NCBI RefSeq assembly: GCF_030123245.1
Contig: NZ_CP126101.1
Location: 1,362,501 to 1,426,500 of the forward strand
Reading direction: 5' to 3'
DNA from: Lysinibacillus pakistanensis
GTDB lineage: Bacteria > Bacillota > Bacilli > Bacillales_A > Planococcaceae
DNA length: 64,000 nt
Both the position numbers and the translations under genes were made by a program. Positions 19,014 through 27,735 of the stretch are shown here, in pieces (positions within the stretch are counted from its first letter, which is position 1; each line of letters starts with the position of its first letter). Under the pieces are notes generated by a model, which worked only from the letters and a program-made list of their open reading frames with translations, was not told where the DNA came from and made no database searches.

Positions 19014-20046
19014 GTACATGACAATACGCTCAAAATCTGATCGTATTTCGTTTCAAATTGCTTTAAAAACATGCTTGATCACTCTAATTCTGAGTCTTTT
19101 ATTAGCCCTAATAACGATTCTTGGCTTATCAGCTGGCAGTGACTTTATTCATCCATGGATTGTTATTCAGGAATTGTTTGGCTATGGAAGTGGGGACTAT
19201 AATTTTGTTTTACATACATTAAGGCTACCTAGAGTATTGATGGCTTTATTAGTCGGTGCAGCACTTGGTGTTGCGGGCTTAATCTTACAAGGAATTATTC
19301 GTAATCCACTTGCAGCTCCAGATATTATTGGAGTAACTAGTGGCGCATCAGTTGGGGCGATTGTTTTTATCGTGTATTTTATGGGAGCAGTCAGTATTCA
19401 ATTTTTACCCCTAGCAGCAATAATAAGTGCTACGATCGTGTCGTTTATCATCTATCTTCTATCCTGGAAAAAGGGTGTAACTCCTATACGTATGGTGTTG
19501 ATTGGTATTGGGATTTCGGCACTAGCAAAAGCGATGGTGACCATGCTGCTCGTTATTAGCAATGTGGCTGCTACCACGAAAGCATATTTATGGTTAACAG
19601 GAAGTTTATATGGGGCTAATATGCAAGATGTTTTTCTATTGCTACCATGGGTTTTAGTATTATTACCATTGACATTCGTAATGGCTAGAATTGTAAATGT
19701 TAAGGAATTGGGAGATGATATTGCTATTGGACTAGGCGTAAAAGTCCAAATCTATCGTTTATTCTTTTTACTAATCAGTGTCATGCTTGCAGGTTCTGCT
19801 GTAGCCTTTGCTGGTGGAATTGCTTTTGTCGGATTAGTGGCACCACATATGAGTAGAATGCTTGTTGGACGCTCTTTTGCCGCTTTAATTCCAGTAACGG
19901 CTATTATCGGTGGCATTATTGTTATAGCAGCCGATATTGTGGCTCGAACAGCCTTCTTACCTAAAGATCTACCAACAGGTGTATTTACAGCAGCTATCGG
20001 TGCTCCATTTTTTATATATTTATTGTTTAAAACACGCAATCAATAA
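19006..20046 (+). CDS. siderophore ABC transporter permease (FecCD family), second subunit
   Basis: 346 aa, about ten membrane segments. It shares VGAALGVAGLILQGIIRNPLAAPDIIG and GGIAFVGLVAPHMSRM with FecCD permeases. It pairs with the upstream permease as a heterodimer, which is usual for YfiZ/YfhA-type systems. The start overlaps the previous gene, indicating translational coupling. Confidence 0.93.
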   Translation: MPKYMTIRSKSDRISFQIALKTCLITLILSLLLALITILGLSAGSDFIHPWIVIQELFGYGSGDYNFVLHTLRLPRVLMALLVGAALGVAGLILQGIIRNPLAAPDIIGVTSGASVGAIVFIVYFMGAVSIQFLPLAAIISATIVSFIIYLLSWKKGVTPIRMVLIGIGISALAKAMVTMLLVISNVAATTKAYLWLTGSLYGANMQDVFLLLPWVLVLLPLTFVMARIVNVKELGDDIAIGLGVKVQIYRLFFLLISVMLAGSAVAFAGGIAFVGLVAPHMSRMLVGRSFAALIPVTAIIGGIIVIAADIVARTAFLPKDLPTGVFTAAIGAPFFIYLLFKTRNQ

Positions 20047-20101
20047 ATGCTTATAACAACAGCTACAATAGCTAAAGAGTATAAAAGAGGGTGACAGGAT
20101 T

Positions 20102-20902
20102 TTGAAAAATGTTTTAAAGGCTCATGATTTAAGCGTATATTATGGGGAAAATAAAATTTTAGAGAATTTAAATTTGCAAATACCTGAAGGAAAAATTACC
20201 GTATTGGTAGGTGCCAACGGTTGTGGAAAATCCACACTTTTACGAACCTTTGCCCGCTTAATAAAACCGAAAGCTGGTCAAATTTTCTTAGAGGATGACT
20301 TAATTCAAAAAATTCCCACAAAGGATATTGCAAAGCGTTTAGCGATTCTACCACAGGGACCTGTTGCACCTGAAGGATTAACAGTCTTACAATTAATTAA
20401 ACAGGGGCGTTACCCTCATCAAAGCTGGTTAAAGCAGTGGTCTAATGAGGATGAAAAAATTGTAAATAAGGCGTTAGAAGTAACACAGATGACTGATTTT
20501 GTAGATCGATCAGTAGACGCTTTGTCTGGTGGTCAGAGACAGCGTGCTTGGATTGCGATGACCTTAGCACAAAAAACGGATTTAATTTTATTAGATGAAC
20601 CAACTACCTATTTAGATATGGCTCACCAAATAGAAATATTAGACTTACTATTTGATTTGAATGTCGAAGAAAATCGTACAGTTGTTATGGTGTTACATGA
20701 TTTAAATTTGGCATGTCGTTATGCCCATCATATTGTTGCAGTACGAGATAAGCAAATATACGCTCAAGGTAAACCTGAGGAAGTTGTAACAATGGAGATG
20801 GTGCAAAATGTATTTCGAATGAACTGTACGATCATTAAAGATCCAATTTTCGGGACGCCATTATGTGTTCCTCATGGTAAGGGACAGAAAGTAGGAAGGT
20901 AA
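20102..20902 (+). CDS. siderophore ABC transporter ATP-binding protein
   Basis: 266-aa ATPase of the FecE/FhuC type. Walker [10 protein letters not shown], signature [13 protein letters not shown], Walker [13 protein letters not shown] and switch histidine in VMVLHDLN are intact. TTG 20102 is preceded by GAGGGTGACAGGA. It completes the four-gene uptake operon and would power both permease subunits. Confidence 0.94.
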   Translation: MKNVLKAHDLSVYYGENKILENLNLQIPEGKITVLVGANGCGKSTLLRTFARLIKPKAGQIFLEDDLIQKIPTKDIAKRLAILPQGPVAPEGLTVLQLIKQGRYPHQSWLKQWSNEDEKIVNKALEVTQMTDFVDRSVDALSGGQRQRAWIAMTLAQKTDLILLDEPTTYLDMAHQIEILDLLFDLNVEENRTVVMVLHDLNLACRYAHHIVAVRDKQIYAQGKPEEVVTMEMVQNVFRMNCTIIKDPIFGTPLCVPHGKGQKVGR

Positions 20903-20909
20903 GCATCGG

Positions 20910-21038
20910 GTGAGTTTAGATCTTACAACTGATGAAATAGCAGCATTAACGTAAGGGTATAGACTTACTACCGAACAAAAATCAGATTGGATTTATTCAA
21001 TTCCTGCCAAGAATTCTGTAAAACCTGCCCAAAAATAA
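20910..21038 (+). pseudogene. small ORF with internal stop
   Basis: From GTG 20910 the frame reads MSLDLTTDEIAALT, TAA (20952-20954), GYRLTTEQKSDWIYSIPAK…KPAQK, stop. Composition looks protein-like on both sides of the stop, suggesting a 42-codon gene with a nonsense change. Not recognised; it could equally be chance. Confidence 0.3.
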
Positions 21039-21067
21039 AACGAATCTGATTGCCACTTTACTTTCCT

Positions 21068-21122
21068 AAACAAGTGAATCAGCACCTGAATTTTAACTGC
21101 GTGTTTATTCACTTGTTTTTTT
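21068..21122 (+). terminator. terminator downstream of siderophore operon
   Basis: Stem AACAAGTGAAT / ATTCACTTGTT with a long (about 27-nt) loop, then seven T. Confidence 0.65.
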
Positions 21123-21136
21123 ATCCCACTTACTGT

Positions 21137-21195
21137 ATTAAGATGCTATTATAAACGAAAAAGGGATAGACTTGCATCTTAATCTATTTTTCGTT
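21137..21195 (+). promoter_or_regulatory. two interlocked inverted repeats in a leader region
   Basis: ATTAAGATGC (21137-21146) pairs with GCATCTTAAT (21174-21183), and AACGAAAAA (21154-21162) pairs with TTTTTCGTT (21187-21195). The arms alternate, so they form either one of two hairpins or a pseudoknot. Located 50 bp before a lipoprotein gene. Confidence 0.45.
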
Positions 21196-21244
21196 ATGGT
21201 AAATATTGTATTGGAATGAGTGGTCATAAAAAGGGGGTTAAGCC

Positions 21245-21688
21245 TTGCTTAAAAAAATTTTATTCTTTTTAATGGTTTTAATCATTTTAACTGGGTGTTC
21301 CTTAACAGGTGGATACGACTCCTCTAAAGCGATTAAAAGAGGGGATATTACAATTTTACATAACGGAGTACATAATTTAGAACGATTTGAACTATTTCTT
21401 GAGCATCTAGCTAATAATCAAGAGGATACTGTTCGAGTGACTTCCTATACAAAAGAGGGGGATCCCATCTTCGAAGATGTACATTTTGATGGGAAGGACA
21501 TTCAATATACGCATGATAATTCACAGGATGCATTTGGAGGGCAGGACAAAGGGCAAGAGACAGATGTTTGCAAAAATATAATGTCTAGGGTAAATGATCA
21601 AAATGAAGTGGAGTATGTATTAGTTGACTGTATAAAAAATGGGGAAATTCCTCTTTTTCAAATAAATGGGGAAGAGGCTAAAAAATAA
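21245..21688 (+). CDS. DUF4362-type lipoprotein
   Basis: 147 aa. Signal peptide with lipobox LTGC (Cys18) directs it to the outer face of the membrane. The body (GDITILHNGVHNLERFELFL, RVTSYTKEGDPIFEDVHFDG, QYTHDNSQDAF) fits the DUF4362 pattern, whose function is unknown. TTG 21245 follows AAAAGGGGGTTAA. Preceded by interlocked inverted repeats. Confidence 0.82.
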   Translation: MLKKILFFLMVLIILTGCSLTGGYDSSKAIKRGDITILHNGVHNLERFELFLEHLANNQEDTVRVTSYTKEGDPIFEDVHFDGKDIQYTHDNSQDAFGGQDKGQETDVCKNIMSRVNDQNEVEYVLVDCIKNGEIPLFQINGEEAKK

Positions 21689-21700
21689 TAACATACCTGA

Positions 21701-21740
21701 CAAAAAGATGCCAAGTCTTCTTGTCAAATGACCTGGCATC
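21701..21740 (-). terminator. terminator of the minus-strand GntR/ABC/CPBP operon
   Basis: Stem GATGCCAGGTC / GACTTGGCATC read on the minus strand, followed by TTTTTG. It may also help end the DUF4362 transcript. Confidence 0.72.
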
Positions 21741-21754
21741 AAGAGAACATACTA

Positions 21755-22458
21755 TTAGATGACTATTTTTTTCTTCACACGCTTCCATAATAGTAGCATA
21801 TAGATAAAAAGTACAATTATTATAATATAGGTATATAACAAAGAGCTTTCCTCGTTGCCCATAAAGTTAAAGAAATTATTCAAGCTATGGAACAATATTG
21901 TTAGAATGATGGATTGACCATCTAAAATTAATAAAGAAAGTACAAGCCCGACAAGTAGTGCATAGATTAATTGGATAACTGTATCTTCAAGAGATTGACC
22001 ACCAAGTAACTGTAAGGCATGTGTGATGCTAAATAGGAGACTTGATACCCAAATGGCTGTTAAAGGCCCTTTTGCTAATAGCGTCCGTAGCATGATGCCT
22101 CTAAAAACGGTCTCTTCGATAAAAGCTACAACGAACAATTGCATGATCAACATCACGATTAAATTACTAAAGGATTCTGTATTCAAGCCTTTGGTACCGA
22201 AAAGAATGATACATAAAACGAAAATAAGTGGGCTAACAAGTAAAATATCACTTTTATTAAAAGCTAAGAAGAAGTATTGGTGCCATTTCTTTTTCACTGC
22301 AATGTACACAAAGAGCCCTAATGAAAGAGGTACTAGCAGCGCAAATTGGAAAAAGGGACTTGATGGTTGTTGAATGGAAACGTAGGCACCATTTATAACA
22401 TAGAAAAATATAAGTAAAAGTTCTAAGCCAATTAGTTTAAAAAAGATTTTTTTGTCAT
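21755..22458 (-). pseudogene. CPBP intramembrane protease, N-terminus out of frame (poly-A slip)
   Basis: The open frame 22309-21755 encodes 184 aa with the CPBP/Abi motifs EETVFRG, HALQLL and HSLNN. The same frame stays open upstream to the previous gene but holds no ATG, GTG or TTG. An ATG at 22458 with RBS AAGAAGGG is out of phase by one base; adding one A to the A7 run (22447-22453) would give MTKKIFFKLIGLELLLIFFY joined to the rest, about 234 aa, normal for the family. Either a frameshift, a sequencing error or a phase-variable tract. Last gene of the operon. Confidence 0.7.
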
Positions 22459-22481
22459 CTACACGATCCCTTCTTTTTGAA

Positions 22482-23180
22482 TTAAGCAGGATTTACTGAA
22501 GCCTTCCGTAAAGCCAGTGAGATGATAAAGTATAGGAGGACACTAAATACTAATAGACTACTTACTATTGTTATAGCTGATACTTTTGAAAACAGTTCAA
22601 ACAATGGAGTATACCACTCGAAAATGACCATAGTAATTGGAATTAAACAAACTAATCCGATAAAACTATAACCACCAACAGTTCCAAAACGATAAAAGAT
22701 AATGTTTAACAATAGCCCAGATGTTAAAGCGAATAGTAGTAATACCGTGTCCAGTGCAACTGTATCTATAAATGCAGTGGAGTTTCCGAAAAAGTATATT
22801 GGATGAATAATAAATATTTCTTTAATTTTTAGTAATGCTGTAAAGTAGGTAATGACTTTATGCGTACAAGTAATGATTACAGCGCCAGCTAGGCTCCAGC
22901 AGATAAAAAAGAGACCAACATTGACCATATACTGCGTACGACTTATTCCGAGTTTTAAAAAATAAGGCAAGGTGTTATTTAACAACTTTGATGCCGTTGA
23001 ACTGTAAAAGATATAGACTGGAATAGAAATCGTAATGGCGAAAGAAAACAAGTATTGCCCAAAAAAAGTATCTATGAAAAAAGTCAATAGAACGATAGAA
23101 AATAAAATGCTCCAAAAAATAATGTTTTTCTTTTTATAGCTTTGAAATAGAATATAAAAACTACCCTTCACTGTATTCAT
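22482..23180 (-). CDS. ABC transporter membrane protein
   Basis: 232-aa protein with about six hydrophobic segments and no conserved enzymatic motif. Its ATG overlaps the stop of the ATPase gene (ATGA), so the two are translationally coupled and probably form one transporter, as in YtrA-regulated or similar small ABC systems. Substrate unknown. Confidence 0.8.
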   Translation of the reverse strand: MNTVKGSFYILFQSYKKKNIIFWSILFSIVLLTFFIDTFFGQYLFSFAITISIPVYIFYSSTASKLLNNTLPYFLKLGISRTQYMVNVGLFFICWSLAGAVIITCTHKVITYFTALLKIKEIFIIHPIYFFGNSTAFIDTVALDTVLLLFALTSGLLLNIIFYRFGTVGGYSFIGLVCLIPITMVIFEWYTPLFELFSKVSAITIVSSLLVFSVLLYFIISLALRKASVNPA

Positions 23181-24043
23181 TTAATAGCCCTCGCTTTCTG
23201 CTGCTTACTTAAGTACACCAACATATCCTGTAAGGAAACACGCTCAAGTTTAATATTCTGCCCCTCGATATGGCGACCATCGCTATAGATTACCGCAGTT
23301 AATTTCTGCATAAACATATGTTGATAGATAATTTCTAGTCCATGTATTGCCTGCTCAACATCTGAAGCGTTTCCTTTTACAGCTACAATATGCTGGTGCC
23401 ATTCCTCTGCTGCTTTTTGAAGCAACAACTGCCCTTCATTCAAAATTAGAATTTCCTCGAAGAGATCACTTGCCTCATCAATTAAATGTGTGGACAAGAT
23501 AAAAAGTCTTGGATTTTCAGTTTGTTGCTCAATTAATAAATCATAAAATGTATTTCGTGCAGCGACATCAAGCCCGATATAAGGCTCATCGAAAATTGTT
23601 ATTCCTGCATTGCTTGCAAACCCTGTAATAATGCCTAAAGCTGAAACCATTCCTTTCGATAAACCACGAACCTTATCCTTGGGATTTAATGCAAATACCT
23701 CTAGTAACTCCCTCGCAAGTGCTTCATCCCATTGTGGATAAAAGAAACTATTAGCTTTTAATGCCTGTGCAATGGTCATTTCCTCCTGAAAATTACCACT
23801 TTCTGCGATAAAGCAAATATCACGTAAAGTTGCAGGTGCATTGAACACATTTTCTCCGTTGACAGAGATGCTTCCACTAGTTGGGGCAATAAGTCCAGCT
23901 AATAAATTTAAAAAGGTTGTTTTACCAGCACCATTATGACCTAAAAACCCAATAATTTTAGGTCCCTCTAGCGTAAATGTGAGATTTTTTAAAGCTTTCT
24001 TATGTTTAAATGTTTTAACAACATTTTTTACGTCGATTTTCAT
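23177..24043 (-). CDS. ABC transporter ATP-binding protein
   Basis: 288 aa. Walker A GHNGAGKTT, signature GLSKGMVSALG (a YtrB-like variant of LSGGQ), Walker B ITIFDEPYIGLD, and H-loop ILSTHLI. The C-terminal 80 residues form a family-specific extension. It sits 3 bp after the GntR regulator gene. Export, possibly of peptides or antibiotics, is a guess from similar GntR-linked systems. Confidence 0.9.
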   Translation of the reverse strand: MKIDVKNVVKTFKHKKALKNLTFTLEGPKIIGFLGHNGAGKTTFLNLLAGLIAPTSGSISVNGENVFNAPATLRDICFIAESGNFQEEMTIAQALKANSFFYPQWDEALARELLEVFALNPKDKVRGLSKGMVSALGIITGFASNAGITIFDEPYIGLDVAARNTFYDLLIEQQTENPRLFILSTHLIDEASDLFEEILILNEGQLLLQKAAEEWHQHIVAVKGNASDVEQAIHGLEIIYQHMFMQKLTAVIYSDGRHIEGQNIKLERVSLQDMLVYLSKQQKARAIK

Positions 24044-24046
24044 ATA

Positions 24047-24406
24047 CTAACCCCTTTGTAACATATTTTGTAATTCTTCATTGGAAATACCTAATCTTGT
24101 GGCTTCTTTTTTTAATGGCTCTATATGCTGCTGAAAGAAATTTTCCTTGCGCTCCACCAGTAAAATTTCACGAGCATCTGTACTAACAAACATGCCAACA
24201 CCTCGTTTTTTATAAATAACACCTTTATCCACTAATTCGTTCACGCCTTTCCCAGCTGTTGCAGGATTAATTTGATATTCCTTCGCAAATTCATTGGTGG
24301 ATGGAACGCGATCCTCGGGCTGTAACTGTCCATCTAGAATGGCATCCTCAATTCGTTCACGGATTTGCTGGAAGATAGGCTTTTCATTGTTTAAAGAATG
24401 AATCAC
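24047..24406 (-). CDS. GntR-family regulator, YtrA subfamily
   Basis: 119 aa: an N-terminal winged helix (PIFQQIRERIEDAILDGQL, VPSTNEFAKEYQINPATAGKG) and a short 40-residue C-terminal dimerisation helix region, the hallmark of the YtrA subfamily. GTG 24406 follows AAAGGAGGTGG. These regulators usually repress their own ABC operon; a matching operator is present upstream. Confidence 0.93.
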   Translation of the reverse strand: MIHSLNNEKPIFQQIRERIEDAILDGQLQPEDRVPSTNEFAKEYQINPATAGKGVNELVDKGVIYKKRGVGMFVSTDAREILLVERKENFFQQHIEPLKKEATRLGISNEELQNMLQRG

Positions 24407-24426
24407 AATCCACCTCCTTTGTTAAT

Positions 24427-24477
24427 TGGTTAATTACTCTTGTAACTAACCATACAATGCAAGGAATTTATTGTCAA
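24427..24477 (-). promoter_or_regulatory. promoter and operator of GntR/ABC operon
   Basis: Minus strand: TTGACA (24472-24477), 17 bp, TATGGT (24449-24454). The inverted repeat TGGTTA-N14-TAACCA (24427-24452) overlaps the -10 and start region, the expected place for autorepression. Confidence 0.75.
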
Positions 24478-24816
24478 TGGTTTTGATGGGAAAATTTTAA
24501 TGTGACAGAAGTTATGAAGAAAGTATGCATAGCATTATGTAGGGGATTTAAGTATTTGTAATTCATGCTGATACACTAAAATTCTTAGTAAGAAGAATTA
24601 CTATAAAGCAAAAGTAGAGACATCTGACTTTTTTCACATTGTTTTTTATGGTGATCAATTCCCTATAAAATATAATTTTTAAAGTAAATTTGTAATTTTC
24701 GTTTAAGTAAATTGTTTGTTTAATACCCCTTATTTCTATAGCTCGAGTTCCATTTTTGCATATGTGTCAAGTTTTCATTGTGCATATATTGTAGAGAAGG
24801 GGGGAGGTGAGCTTCT
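24478..24816. other. AT-rich intergenic region
   Basis: About 340 bp between divergent genes. No protein-like frame or clear repeat was seen. It presumably holds the promoter of the holin-like gene, but no convincing boxes were read. Confidence 0.4.
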
Positions 24817-25068
24817 ATGAAAATTAACTGGAAGATTCGTCTTCAGCATAAGCCATTTTTATTGGCACTATTTTCATTGATTTTATTACTCGCACAGCAA
24901 GTTGCAGCTATTTTTGGCTATGATTTAACGAGTGCAATGAGTGAGCAGCTAACATCCATCTTAAATACTGTTTTATCAATTCTCGTATTAATGGGTGTTG
25001 TTATAGATCCAACTACAAGGGGTACGAAGGATAGTGAGCGTGCTTTAATGTATCGAAGACCTAGATAG
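24817..25068 (+). CDS. phage-type holin family protein, solitary
   Basis: 83 aa with two hydrophobic segments (about residues 12-33 and 45-63) and the C-terminal pattern GVVIDPTTRGTKDSERALMY, characteristic of holins of the SPP1/PBSX XhlB type. Strong RBS GGGGGGAGGTGAG before ATG 24817. No endolysin, portal or tail genes are nearby, so this is a domesticated or orphan holin rather than part of a prophage. Confidence 0.82.
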   Translation: MKINWKIRLQHKPFLLALFSLILLLAQQVAAIFGYDLTSAMSEQLTSILNTVLSILVLMGVVIDPTTRGTKDSERALMYRRPR

Positions 25069-25159
25069 CTATAGTATAAATATGATCTAAAAGTATAATT
25101 TTACACCTTTCTAAAAGGTGTTATAATGTAAAAAATGAAAAAGTAGGGAGGATGATGGG

Positions 25160-27262
25160 ATGTCACTTGAAATGGAGCAAAGGATTGCCAAGCTTGAGAA
25201 GGAAATGATGGATTTGAGGCAGGAGTTAGATGTCTTAAAACAGCAACATTCTACTGGTCAATCAACAGCAATAAATGCTAGAAAAACAATAATTAAACAA
25301 TCTTCATCATTGGCAGAACAAAAACCAAATAGTACTTCCAAGCCAAACCCAAGGCCAATACCTGAAAAAAAGAAGCAACCACAGCAATCGCTGGAGGAAC
25401 GTATCATGTGGGCTTTACCAAAAATATTCATGGTAATTTTAGTGATGGGGGTGCTTTGGGGTCTTAAGCTCGTTAGTGATTATGGTTATTTATCGAATGA
25501 GGTTAAAATCATCCTCGCCTATGCATTATCGATTTTCTTAGCCGTACTAGCAAATGTGCTGGAGCATAGAAAAAAAGGATCTCCAGCTATCACCATTTCC
25601 TTATATGGTGGGGCATTTATCGTAGGAATTTTAACAACAGCGGCTAGTGCAATATTGTATGAAATTATTGGTTTAACGCTGGCACTCATTATTGCCATCA
25701 TCTATATTGGCTATGGGATTGCTATTTGCTACTTAAAGAAAAATGAGATATTAACAGTGTTTGTAGCATTCACTTCACTCTTGCTACCATATTTACTAGA
25801 ATATATGGATTTTAGTGCTGTTATTATTTTAATTTATGTACTTGCGTTATTTACGATGCTACAATTTGTCATTTATCAGCATAAGCAAAAGCTGGCACTC
25901 TATATAGCAACCTTTTTCTCTATGGTAGCTGTTAGCATTATAGCGTTTATGAACACTGACAATCGAGCTATAATGGCATTTGGCTTGATGGCTGTATTAG
26001 CTATTTGCTATACGAGTTGGTGCCGTTTATTTAATATTGAATCTAAATGGAAGCATATTCATGTCGGTCTTCAATTTTCTTTAGGAGTTTTTAGCTTATT
26101 GCTTTTGAACCTTATGATTAGACCAATCGAATATAGTGAAGTGCTTTTATTCGTATTGGTCATCTTGTTTGCGACTTTAGCGGGTTATGGCTATAGGCAA
26201 AAATGGCAGGAGGCATTTGATAGTGCCATCACACTCGCGTTTATCACCCTATGTAATACGCTACTCGTTATGAATATACCAGAGAAAGTAGAAGATTTAC
26301 TATTGCCGTTTATCGCATTTACAGGTGTTATAATGAGCTTACGTTTACGAGCAAGCTTGATGAAGGTCATCAGCTCGGTCATATTTGCTATTACCATTAT
26401 AATCAACTTTATGATTCATGAGCCGGTACCATTTTTTAGCATTAACCATGCTAGCCTTTTTATGCCAGTCATCTATTTGCTGCTTATTTATCTATATGCA
26501 ATGCGTCCGAAAGAGTCACTTTCGGTATTTGAAAAACTGATGAAGGATTTATATGTAGTAGACTTTTTAGCGGTCATAACAACTGGTTACTTCTTAGCCT
26601 ATATTAGTAAGCTTGATGCAGTATATTTTGCTGGTGTTAGCAACAGCCAGCATATGATGAGTATCATGCTAGCTGTCCTATTTGCAGCATCCCTTCTAGT
26701 GCCAGCAAAATATAAAGGACGCGCATTAACACCAGTGCTTGGCGCATTTTTCCTGCTTTTTGCGCTGTCAATCGGTATCCTTCCAGCCGAAATGCAGGGA
26801 ATAGAATGGCTCCATCTTTTAACAAGAATCATTTATATTGGTGTGCTTGTGGCACTATTAATAGATGTGCTTATGAAGGGCCGTATTTATCAAATTTATC
26901 AACAACAGATGGAGAAATACGTCGATCCGACAGTGAGTGCAGGCATCGTGCTAACAATGCTATCCATTTGGGGATTCGTACATCAGCTAGCCTATAACAA
27001 TCTACTAGACTGGAAGCTCAGCATTGCACTCTCTACAATTACACTTTTTGTGACAGCCAGTATTGCCCTATGGCTGAGTACGGTGCGTAACTTACGAACA
27101 TTACGCTTAACGGGCTTTACTATCTTGGTCATTGCGTTTATAAAGCTTATATTCTTTGATTTATCTGCACTCGATCTATTAATACGAGCTGTCCTGTTTA
27201 TCGCGATTGGTGGAATCGGATTGTTGTTGTCGGGTAGGTTGTTGAGGAAGGATAAGGAATAA
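25160..27262 (+). CDS. DUF2339 polytopic membrane protein
   Basis: 700 aa. An N-terminal coiled coil (residues about 3-30, MEQRIAKLEKEMMDLRQELD), a Pro/Lys/Gln-rich linker (about 50-80), then roughly twenty hydrophobic segments to the end. This layout is DUF2339, a family of unknown function. RBS TAGGGAGGATGATGGG precedes ATG 25160. It is transcribed alone and has its own terminator. Confidence 0.88.
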   Translation: MSLEMEQRIAKLEKEMMDLRQELDVLKQQHSTGQSTAINARKTIIKQSSSLAEQKPNSTSKPNPRPIPEKKKQPQQSLEERIMWALPKIFMVILVMGVLWGLKLVSDYGYLSNEVKIILAYALSIFLAVLANVLEHRKKGSPAITISLYGGAFIVGILTTAASAILYEIIGLTLALIIAIIYIGYGIAICYLKKNEILTVFVAFTSLLLPYLLEYMDFSAVIILIYVLALFTMLQFVIYQHKQKLALYIATFFSMVAVSIIAFMNTDNRAIMAFGLMAVLAICYTSWCRLFNIESKWKHIHVGLQFSLGVFSLLLLNLMIRPIEYSEVLLFVLVILFATLAGYGYRQKWQEAFDSAITLAFITLCNTLLVMNIPEKVEDLLLPFIAFTGVIMSLRLRASLMKVISSVIFAITIIINFMIHEPVPFFSINHASLFMPVIYLLLIYLYAMRPKESLSVFEKLMKDLYVVDFLAVITTGYFLAYISKLDAVYFAGVSNSQHMMSIMLAVLFAASLLVPAKYKGRALTPVLGAFFLLFALSIGILPAEMQGIEWLHLLTRIIYIGVLVALLIDVLMKGRIYQIYQQQMEKYVDPTVSAGIVLTMLSIWGFVHQLAYNNLLDWKLSIALSTITLFVTASIALWLSTVRNLRTLRLTGFTILVIAFIKLIFFDLSALDLLIRAVLFIAIGGIGLLLSGRLLRKDKE

Positions 27263-27305
27263 AGTAAGGGGATAAGGTTGTTAGTAAAAAGTAGCCATCA
27301 AATAC

Positions 27306-27345
27306 AAAATGCCAAAGTGTTGTTTAACAGCGCTTTGGCATTTTA
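27306..27345 (+). terminator. terminator after DUF2339 gene
   Basis: Stem AAAATGCCAAAG / CTTTGGCATTTT around a 15-nt loop; palindromic ends make it potentially bidirectional. Confidence 0.8.
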
Positions 27346-27658
27346 AAATTATAAATGATGATTTTGATAAAGGAGTTTTCTTTTACCAATAAAATCTAAT
27401 AAAAAAGAAGGGTTCCATGTAAAATGTAAGTTATCACACCGACATGAGGAAGAATCCTAGGCTTGCAAATAACCCGATTTTCAAACTCCTTCAAAACTTT
27501 ATTTAACTGGAAGAAGTAGATGCGATGGAATTCTAGCTGAGGTTCAGGTTTAAAGTTAAAGTCCATAAATGTGATGAAAGCTATAGAAATGATGCTCAAT
27601 GTAAAGCTACTGCAAAAAATGATATACCTCCTGTTGATGATGTTAATAGTAAATTTGA
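27346..27658. other. intergenic region, no supported gene
   Basis: About 310 bp. A plus-strand frame near 27550-27658 (…KCDESYRNDAQCKATAKNDIPP…) looks mildly protein-like but has no start and is blocked upstream by a stop, so it may be a decayed gene end. Nothing else recognised. Confidence 0.3.
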
Positions 27659-27702
27659 TAAAACAGCCAAGAGAGAGTTGAATTTCTCATTGGCTGTTTT
27701 CA
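27659..27702 (-). terminator. terminator of minor prepilin operon
   Basis: Stem AAAACAGCCAA…AGAGA / TCTCATTGGCTGTTTT, located 33 bp after the stop of the last minor prepilin gene. Confidence 0.75.
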
Positions 27703-27735
27703 GTTGTTTAGGAAATTATTAAGTTTAAAGTATAA

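Noticed and set aside
24817..27262. Prophage remnant
   Set aside because: Only a holin is phage-like; no structural, lysis or integrase genes surround it.
27550..27710. Reading frame …KCDESYRNDAQCKATAKND…
   Set aside because: No start codon, blocked upstream by a stop and running into a terminator; no family recognised.
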